Assembly (NCBI RefSeq): GCF_001307195.1 | Contig: NZ_CP012808.1 | Location: 2,976,001 to 3,040,000, forward strand | Origin: Acinetobacter equi | GTDB taxonomy: Bacteria > Pseudomonadota > Gammaproteobacteria > Pseudomonadales > Moraxellaceae | Direction of reading: 5' to 3' | Length of the DNA stretch: 64,000 bases | In this document: positions 18,477 through 23,872 of the stretch, piece after piece | Layout of the letters: every line of letters starts with the position of its first letter | How positions within the stretch are numbered: the stretch's first letter is position 1 | Translations under genes and position numbers: made by a program | Notes under the pieces: generated by a model | What the model was told of the DNA's origin: nothing | What the model saw: only the letters and a program-made list of their open reading frames with translations | Database searches by the model: none

Positions 18477-18839
18477 ATCAGCTAACCGATCCAAACAACA
18501 TTGATAAACCTCTTCTACTACATCATCAATCCGCCCCATCACCTGCCCATTATCAAATCTCAAAACTTTTAGCCCAAGCTGAGCCAAAGCCTCATCACGA
18601 ATTCGATCTGCTTCTAAACCTTCTTGGGTAAAGTGCTGACTACCATCACACTCAATCACCAAATTGGCAGCAGGACAGTAAAAATCCACAATGTAATTTA
18701 AAATTGGCTTTTGCCGATAAAACTGCAAACCTAAAATTTGTTTATTGCGAAGTCTTGACCATAACAATTTTTCAGCATCGGTCATGTTATTGCGTAAGTC
18801 ATGTGAGGCTTGCTTTAAATTTTTATTGTAGGGTTTCAT
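18465..18839 (-). CDS. DUF559 endonuclease-like protein
   Basis: The 124-residue protein is a DUF559 member, with a fold like the very-short-patch repair and restriction endonuclease families. It has the N-terminal LRNNMTDAEKLLWSRLRNKQILGLQFYRQ, then the nuclease core NYIVDFYCPAANLVIECDGSQH. Asp52 and the Glu/Asp pair in IECDG are candidate metal ligands. LGLKVLRFDNGQVM follows and a C-terminal helix ends the protein. The family occurs in many genomes as a single gene with no proven role. Here the last codons and the stop (DESP-stop) are supplied by a C5/G5 repeat, and another copy lies about 100 bp upstream. The gene may thus travel as a unit with these repeats. Confidence 0.85.
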   Translation of the reverse strand: MKPYNKNLKQASHDLRNNMTDAEKLLWSRLRNKQILGLQFYRQKPILNYIVDFYCPAANLVIECDGSQHFTQEGLEADRIRDEALAQLGLKVLRFDNGQVMGRIDDVVEEVYQCCLDRLADESP

Positions 18840-18860
18840 TTTTGTTCTCTTTTTTTAAAT

Positions 18861-18906
18861 ATCCCCTAGCCCTGAGCCATATATGGCGCAAGGGAAAAGA
18901 GGGGGA
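18861..18906. repeat. Degenerate palindromic repeat of the same type
   Basis: ATCCCCTAGCCCT at the left and AGGGAAAAGAGGGGGA at the right can pair imperfectly around a central AGCCATATATGGC hairpin. It resembles the C5/G5 units but is more diverged. Confidence 0.4.
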
Positions 18907-18942
18907 CGTCATGAATCCAATACAGCCATCAAATTCGAGATA

Positions 18943-18978
18943 AATCCCCCTTTAACAAAGGGGGATTTAGGGGGATTC
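18943..18978 (-). repeat. C5/G5 palindromic repeat, copy 5
   Basis: AATCCCCCTTTAACAAAGGG continues with GGATTTAGGGGGATTC. It is a direct repeat of copy 4, 502 bp away, and the two bracket the DUF559 gene. Confidence 0.8.
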
Positions 18979-19132
18979 TTTTCATCAATATATACATCAA
19001 AAACCGCCCCTTTTCTAACCCATCAATCCTAAATTATTCTTTTTTGCATATTTAACCCTGCAATCTTTGTCTATTTCAATAATAATAAGCTTATTCAATA
19101 TCTCTCATATCTAAACGTGTAGGCTACCCTCC

Positions 19133-20863
19133 ATGAAAAAACTAATGAACGGTGCAGAAAACATCGTTGTGGAAATGTGCAAAGGCTTCGTACTTGCACA
19201 TCCTGAACTTGCTTTCAATGAAACATCTAAAATTATTTCACGTAAAAACAAACACCAAAATGTCGCACTCATTAGTGGCGGTGGTAGCGGTCACGAACCT
19301 GCACATGCGGGCTTTGTTGGTACAGGTATGTTAGATGCAGCGGTTTGTGGTGACGTATTTGCATCTCCATCACAAATTCAAATTTATAAAGCATTAACAC
19401 AAGTTGCGACTGACAAAGGCGTGTTAATGATCATCAAAAATTATTCTGGCGATATGATGAATTTCCAGAATGGTGCAGCACTTGCAACTGAAGATGGCAT
19501 AAAAGTTGACTATGTAAAAGTAGCCGATGATATTGCCGTAAAAGACAGCCTATATACAGTAGGTCGTCGTGGTGTTGCAGGTACAATTTTCGTGCATAAA
19601 ATTGCAGGTGCAGCAGCAACAAAAGGCTACGACCTTGCACGTGTAAAAGAACTTGCACAAAAAGCAGCAGACAATGTAACAAGCTTAGGTTTTGCTTATA
19701 CCTCTTGCACCGTTCCTGCAAAAGGTACACCAACATTTACGTTGGCAGATGATGAAATGGAATACGGTGTAGGTATTCATGGTGAACCAGGTATTCGTCG
19801 TGAAAAAATCTTGCCATCTAAAAAACTTGCTCAACGTATTGTAGATGACTTGTTTTTAGATCGTCCTGAACTCAAAGAAGTTGCTGTATTAGTCAATGGT
19901 TTTGGCACTACACCATTACAAGAACTATATGTATTTAACAATGATGTATGCGAACACCTTGCAATCAAAGGTATTAAAATTTATCGCACATTTGTTGGCA
20001 ACTACATGACTAGCATAGACATGAACGGTGCTTCAGTTTCCCTTCTTGCGGTAGATGATGAACTAAAAACCTATTTAGATGCAGAAGCAAATACGCCTGC
20101 ATTTAAAATGGATGGCTCACCTGCTCTACCATTTGAATTTTCTAAAAAAGATGAAAGTATTACTCGCACTGTAAATACAGATGTAGAGACACATCCTGAA
20201 CATGCAGTCATTAGCAATGAGCAATTTACCATTGAGAATATGCGTTATGTTGTTGATGTTATGGCAGCATGCATCATCAAAAATGAAGTACCATTTTGTG
20301 AGTTAGATGCACATGCAGGTGATGGTGACTTCGGTATGAGCGTTGCTAAAGGCTTTAAACAACTTAAACGTCAATGGCATGAGCTTTTACAAGCTGAAAA
20401 AATGAATGACTTTTTACTCAACTGCTCAATGATTATTATGGAGCATTGTGGTGGTGCATCAGGTCCAATTTGGGGTTCTGCTTTCCGCGCTGCAAGTAAA
20501 GCAGTTAAAGGGAAAGATTCTTTAAATGTTGCAGATTTTGCTGAGCTTCTACAAGCTGCGGTAAAAGGCATTCAAACAACAGGTGAACGCTCATTTGGTC
20601 GTGGTGCAGTTGTTGGTGATAAAACTTTAATTGATGCACTTGTACCTTGTGCAGATTCTTGGTCTGCAAATACCAATAAAACATTTAAAGAAAATTTTGC
20701 ATTAGGTGCAAAAGCTGCTGTTCAAGGTGCAGAAGCAACTAAAGATATTGTTGCTCGTATGGGACGTGCAGGTACAGTAGGTGATCGTAGCTTAGGCTAT
20801 CCTGATGCTGGTGCACATGGTTTAGGTGTAATTTTCACAGAAATTTCAGAGCATATTAAATAA
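19133..20863 (+). CDS. Dihydroxyacetone kinase, DhaK-DhaL fusion
   Basis: The 576-residue protein is an ATP-dependent dihydroxyacetone kinase that makes dihydroxyacetone phosphate for glycolysis. The N-terminal DhaK domain (about 1-330) has LISGGGSGHEPAHAGFVG and the substrate His in GIHGEPGIRR, which binds dihydroxyacetone covalently. The C-terminal DhaL domain (about 360-576) has the ATP/Mg2+ Asp cluster in HAGDGDFG and GTVGDRSLGYPDAGAHG. This one-chain design is that of ATP-using kinases (as in Citrobacter), not of the three-part PTS-dependent enzyme. No glycerol dehydrogenase gene is near. It has a terminator of its own and sits between repeat-rich accessory DNA and a lipoprotein gene. 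Confidence 0.93.
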   Translation: MKKLMNGAENIVVEMCKGFVLAHPELAFNETSKIISRKNKHQNVALISGGGSGHEPAHAGFVGTGMLDAAVCGDVFASPSQIQIYKALTQVATDKGVLMIIKNYSGDMMNFQNGAALATEDGIKVDYVKVADDIAVKDSLYTVGRRGVAGTIFVHKIAGAAATKGYDLARVKELAQKAADNVTSLGFAYTSCTVPAKGTPTFTLADDEMEYGVGIHGEPGIRREKILPSKKLAQRIVDDLFLDRPELKEVAVLVNGFGTTPLQELYVFNNDVCEHLAIKGIKIYRTFVGNYMTSIDMNGASVSLLAVDDELKTYLDAEANTPAFKMDGSPALPFEFSKKDESITRTVNTDVETHPEHAVISNEQFTIENMRYVVDVMAACIIKNEVPFCELDAHAGDGDFGMSVAKGFKQLKRQWHELLQAEKMNDFLLNCSMIIMEHCGGASGPIWGSAFRAASKAVKGKDSLNVADFAELLQAAVKGIQTTGERSFGRGAVVGDKTLIDALVPCADSWSANTNKTFKENFALGAKAAVQGAEATKDIVARMGRAGTVGDRSLGYPDAGAHGLGVIFTEISEHIK

Positions 20864-20888
20864 TTTTTGAAATTTAATATCTTAATTT

Positions 20889-20921
20889 AAAAGGCATCAA
20901 ATATATATTTGATGCCTTTTC
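20889..20921 (+). terminator. Terminator of the dihydroxyacetone kinase gene
   Basis: AAGGCATCAAATAT is followed directly by its inverted complement and a T-rich end: a 14-bp perfect palindrome. Confidence 0.85.
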
Positions 20922-21072
20922 CTGTTTAAAAAAAGTACTATTATTTTTTAAGTAAGCTATAAATCATCCAAACAGCACGTAAAATTACAAATCACTCTAT
21001 AAAATTCATTATTTTTCTAAAAGATAAGACTATATTTATTAGATACTTTTCTTAAATTATAGTCTCAAGCTT
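20922..21072. promoter_or_regulatory. Promoter region of the glycine-zipper lipoprotein gene
   Basis: An AT-rich spacer of 151 bp with no ORF. It must hold the promoter of the next gene, but no single -35/-10 pair stands out. Confidence 0.3.
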
Positions 21073-21429
21073 ATGAAATCTGTTTTAAAAATCGCGTTAT
21101 TATCTGCTATGTCTGCAACTTTATTTGCTGGTTGTGCAAGCATGTCTACAAGTCAAAAGCAATCTAGTACTGCTGCTGGTGGTGCTGCAACTGGTGCTGC
21201 TCTTGGTAGTAAAGTAGGTGGTACAACTGGTGCTGCAACTGGTGGTGCGATTGGTGGTGCAGCAGGTAGCAAAGCACAAAATGGCTCTACTTCAAATGCA
21301 ATTGCAAGTGCGGCAGGTGGTGCAGCAGGTGCAGCAATTGGTAATAAAGTTGGTGGCTCTACTGGTGCTGCTATTGGTGGTGCGATTGGTGCAGGTACAG
21401 CATCACATTTAGAGAATAGCAATAAATAA
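21073..21429 (+). CDS. Glycine-zipper lipoprotein
   Basis: The 118-residue protein starts with a lipoprotein signal (MKSVLKIALLSAMSATLFAGC); Cys21 is the lipid site. The mature part is almost only Gly, Ala, Thr and Ser in repeating blocks such as TGAATGGAIGGAAG and TGAAIGGAIGAG. This gives three to four glycine-zipper helices, as in OmpA-associated and osmotically induced lipoproteins. Such helices pack inside membranes. It is probably in the outer membrane; a specific role cannot be assigned. Repeats of GGTGCT/GGTGGTGC in the DNA follow the protein repeats. It is followed by a strong terminator, then by the retron. Confidence 0.8.
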   Translation: MKSVLKIALLSAMSATLFAGCASMSTSQKQSSTAAGGAATGAALGSKVGGTTGAATGGAIGGAAGSKAQNGSTSNAIASAAGGAAGAAIGNKVGGSTGAAIGGAIGAGTASHLENSNK

Positions 21430-21452
21430 TTTTTATTTGCACTAAAACTTTG

Positions 21453-21487
21453 AAAGGCATTGAAATAATTCAATGCCTTTTTATTTT
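21453..21487 (+). terminator. Terminator before the retron
   Basis: AAAGGCATTGAA pairs with TTCAATGCCTTT around ATAA and is followed by a T run. It isolates the retron from the lipoprotein gene. Confidence 0.88.
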
Positions 21488-21516
21488 TGTGACTTTACTC
21501 AACAAAATAATAGTAA

Positions 21517-21545
21517 TTGCCAAGTAATTAGAAAATGATTATAAT
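21517..21545 (+). promoter_or_regulatory. Promoter of the retron non-coding RNA
   Basis: TTGCCA (21517-21522), a 17-bp spacer and a perfect TATAAT (21540-21545) give a strong sigma-70 promoter. Transcription should start near 21552. Confidence 0.7.
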
Positions 21546-21551
21546 TCCATC

Positions 21552-21705
21552 ATTCTCTTTAGCTTTTTATAAAGCAATTTCTATTGTTTTATACTCTTTA
21601 GCGCTTCGCTAAAGTATTGTTATTGTGCATATTATTGTTGTAGGATAATAAATCATCCTAGAGTCAAAGTATAGAGAATCTAAAGGTGAGGTCTACTCAC
21701 CTTTA
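21552..21705 (+). ncRNA. Candidate retron msr-msd RNA
   Basis: The stretch starts at the expected transcript start and lies directly upstream of the retron reverse transcriptase gene, where msr-msd always lies. It has no ORF but several stems: GCTTT/AAAGC (21562-21575), CTTTAGCG/CGCTAAAG (21596-21614), TAGGAT/ATCCTA (21641-21660) and a 10-bp stem at 21681-21705. ATTCTCTTTA (21552-21561) can pair with TATAGAGAAT (21670-21679), nine pairs with one mismatch, as the a1/a2 stem. The G at 21562, in the context TTAGC right after a1, could be the branching guanosine, as in Ec86 retron RNA. Exact ends, and which stem is msd, are not certain; the coding side of the assignment is much firmer than this one. 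Confidence 0.55.
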
Positions 21706-21711
21706 TTTATT
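21681..21711 (+). terminator. Hairpin ending the retron RNA, possible terminator
   Basis: TAAAGGTGAG pairs perfectly with CTCACCTTTA around GTCTA and is followed by TTTATTTT. It may end the non-coding RNA or reduce read-through into the reverse transcriptase gene; alternatively it is part of msd. Confidence 0.55.
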
Positions 21712-21790
21712 TTCAGTGATATCAATTATCTTTCAAATAAATTCAAGACCATAAAACCTACTTTAATTTTTTGATTTTAGAGATTTTCTA

Positions 21791-22798
21791 ATGAGCAATT
21801 TTCTCCAAAAACTAAAACAATTTGTATATCAGTTATTTAACTCAAAATCAGAAAAAAATGTACTAAAAATTTCTTATCCAACGAATATTAATCAACAAAA
21901 ATTCAAAAATAAAAAAAGTTTTTTAGACTTCGCCTATAGTGCACCTTATAAATATAAAAATTATTATATTCCAAAACGCAATAGCACCCAAAAACGCTTA
22001 ATCTCTCAGCCTACAGCAGAGTTAAAATTTGTACAAAAAGATGTAATTAATCAACTATCAGCATTTTTGCCCATTCACAACTGTGCTTATGCCTATGTAA
22101 AAAATAGAAATATTAAAGATAATGCTGAATTACATCGTCATTCAAATTATGTATTAAAACTCGACTTTAAACATTTTTTTCATTCTATTCGTCCTAAAAT
22201 TTTATTTAATCAATTAGAACATCATCAAATTAAACTTTCTGAAATTGATCAAACTATTTTAAGTTTCATCTTCTTTTGGCGAGAGAAAAAAGATAGTCCA
22301 CTAAAATTAAGTATTGGCGCCCCTTCTTCTCCCGTATTATCAAATTTTATCATGTATCGTTTTGATGAAATGCTCAATCAACTCTGTGAAAAGCATCAAT
22401 GTATTTATAGTCGATATGCAGATGATATTACGATTTCATCTAAATACCATTTTTATGATTTAAATTTTCCACAACACGTCCAAAATTTATTAGATCAAGA
22501 ATTCCAAGGAAAAATTAAACTCAACACACAAAAAACCAAATATTTAACACGTAAGCATCGTCGTTTTGTCACAGGTATTACACTAACAAATGATGCAAAA
22601 CTCTCTATTGGACGTCAGCAAAAGCGCTTACTTTCTGCAAAAATTCATCATTTTAAAATCAATAAATTAAATGATGAACAACAAATTTTAAGCTTAAAAG
22701 GACAGCTTGCTTTTGCTTTTTATATTCAGCCAGAACTTAAAGTGCAATTTAGCCGAAAATACGGTGAAGAACTGCTTCATAAAATTATGAGCGATTAA
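21791..22798 (+). CDS. Retron reverse transcriptase
   Basis: The 335-residue enzyme should copy the msd part of the upstream RNA into a branched RNA-DNA molecule. Motifs in order are: KLDFKHFFHSI (motif A, about 123-133), GAPSSPVLSNFIM (motif B, about 176-188), SRYADDITIS (catalytic YADD, 209-212) and KIKLNTQKTKYL (about 241-252). Both retron hallmarks are present: NAELH at 111-115 (NAxxH, region X) and VTG at 260-262 (region Y). Length is typical. The gene is very AT-rich and has a weak ribosome site. No second retron gene (ATPase, HNH, deoxyribosyltransferase, membrane or protease effector) lies up- or downstream: the next gene is a secreted protein on the other strand. It is an orphan or minimal retron, perhaps with phage defence as its role. 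Confidence 0.92.
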   Translation: MSNFLQKLKQFVYQLFNSKSEKNVLKISYPTNINQQKFKNKKSFLDFAYSAPYKYKNYYIPKRNSTQKRLISQPTAELKFVQKDVINQLSAFLPIHNCAYAYVKNRNIKDNAELHRHSNYVLKLDFKHFFHSIRPKILFNQLEHHQIKLSEIDQTILSFIFFWREKKDSPLKLSIGAPSSPVLSNFIMYRFDEMLNQLCEKHQCIYSRYADDITISSKYHFYDLNFPQHVQNLLDQEFQGKIKLNTQKTKYLTRKHRRFVTGITLTNDAKLSIGRQQKRLLSAKIHHFKINKLNDEQQILSLKGQLAFAFYIQPELKVQFSRKYGEELLHKIMSD

Positions 22799-22822
22799 AA
22801 TGACAATGAAATTGCGGGTAAC

Positions 22823-23293
22823 CTAGCAATCATTTGTGCTGATTTTATATTTTATCAGCCTTTCATCTTTAAAAATAAATGTAATTATAGTCGTAGAATC
22901 TTCTTCTGATTCAGCATAATAAACATTTGGATGCTCCTCAGATTGCCAAACTAAATCTTTAAACAGTTGTAAAAATTTTGTTTTCCCCATACTTACATCA
23001 ATTTTTTTATGATAAAAAACTAATCCATTATTCCTGTTCATAATAACGCTATAGACCTGACCTTGATCAGATAACGTGATATCCCGATATACATATTGAT
23101 TTGGAAAAAAGCCTCCGCTACATTCATTTTCTCCACCTTTAATTATTCTTTCTGGCTTGCCAAAGTTTTTTAATGGCACACTAAGACCCGAATAAGTTTT
23201 ATTATGAATAATAGGTTGTATAGATTGCGCATAACCAATGTAAGGCATCAAAAATATTAAAATAAAGATAATTTGTTTATTCATATTGTTCAC
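22823..23293 (-). CDS. Secreted protein of unknown function
   Basis: The 156-residue protein begins with a signal peptide (about 1-22, MNKQIIFILIFLMPYIGYAQS if the second Met is used) and should be exported. The mature part has Cys in NECSGG and Cys at the very end (STNDC), which could form a disulfide. It alternates short strands, with YVYRDITL, VYSVIMN and TIITFIFKDERLIKY. I recognise no family. It converges on the retron reverse transcriptase gene with 24 bp between, so it is not part of that operon. Upstream is another small exported protein in the same direction, about 70 bp away. Confidence 0.6.
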   Translation of the reverse strand: MNNMNKQIIFILIFLMPYIGYAQSIQPIIHNKTYSGLSVPLKNFGKPERIIKGGENECSGGFFPNQYVYRDITLSDQGQVYSVIMNRNNGLVFYHKKIDVSMGKTKFLQLFKDLVWQSEEHPNVYYAESEEDSTTIITFIFKDERLIKYKISTNDC

Positions 23294-23362
23294 TGATAGA
23301 AAGCAAATAAACCAATCGCTTCGTTTATTTGCTATTGTTTTTATAATATAAAAAGTGAGAAT

Positions 23363-23797
23363 TTATTTACCAAAAATTTGAATATTAATATCATGAATTT
23401 TTGCACTTCCAGCAGGTTTATCAAAACTCACATCATATTGAACTAAGTTATCAGGATAAGCATATTCATAGCTCACCTTATACTCACTTGGTTTTCCTTC
23501 AGCTTCTGTAAAATGCTTCGATACAATTTTCTTTGTTTTATAATCTACTTGTGGCAAAGATTTAGCTAACTTTTTAAGCTTTTTATTATTTTTTTCACTG
23601 ACTTTCGCTTGTAATTCTGGTGTGAAATTTTCTGTTAATGCATCAAATTCTGCATGACGTAAATGATTAAATACTTCTTGAGCAACTTGTTCTTGTTCTG
23701 GGCTTGGATCTGGCACTGAATTTAATGCTTGTTTACCAATTTGATCACACGATGCTAAAAACATTACAGCACTCAATGCGACTAATTTCATTTTCAT
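23363..23797 (-). CDS. Small lipoprotein, DUF3887-like
   Basis: From the Met at 23797 the protein has 144 residues and a clear lipoprotein signal (MKMKLVALSAVMFLASC). Asp follows the lipidated Cys; in E. coli Asp at this place keeps lipoproteins in the inner membrane. The mature part (EQVAQEVFNHLRHAEFDALTENFTPEL ... YKVSYEYAYPDNLVQYDVSF) looks like the NTF2-like DUF3887/DUF4019 group, which is known only by sequence. A longer in-frame start at 23821 would put eight residues in front of the signal and is less likely. It lies between gyrA (same strand, upstream) and the unknown secreted protein. Confidence 0.7.
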   Translation of the reverse strand: MKMKLVALSAVMFLASCDQIGKQALNSVPDPSPEQEQVAQEVFNHLRHAEFDALTENFTPELQAKVSEKNNKKLKKLAKSLPQVDYKTKKIVSKHFTEAEGKPSEYKVSYEYAYPDNLVQYDVSFDKPAGSAKIHDINIQIFGK

Positions 23798-23830
23798 AAT
23801 CAATGCTCTACAAATTTTCATATTAAAAGG

Positions 23831-23860
23831 ATAAAAAAGGACGCCTTAGCGCCCTCTTTT
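23831..23860 (-). terminator. Terminator of gyrA
   Basis: On the minus strand GGGCGC pairs with GCGTCC (one G-U pair) around TAAG, followed by a T run. Confidence 0.7.
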
Positions 23861-23872
23861 ATGAGTTCAAAC

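Noticed and set aside
16445..18978. C5/G5 repeats as a CRISPR array
   Set aside because: Copies are few, unevenly spaced, in both orientations, internally palindromic and not separated by spacers of equal size; no cas genes are present.
22823..23293. The secreted 156-residue protein as retron effector
   Set aside because: It is on the opposite strand, converges on the RT gene, has a cleavable signal peptide and lies next to another unrelated exported protein. Known retron effectors are co-transcribed with the RT.
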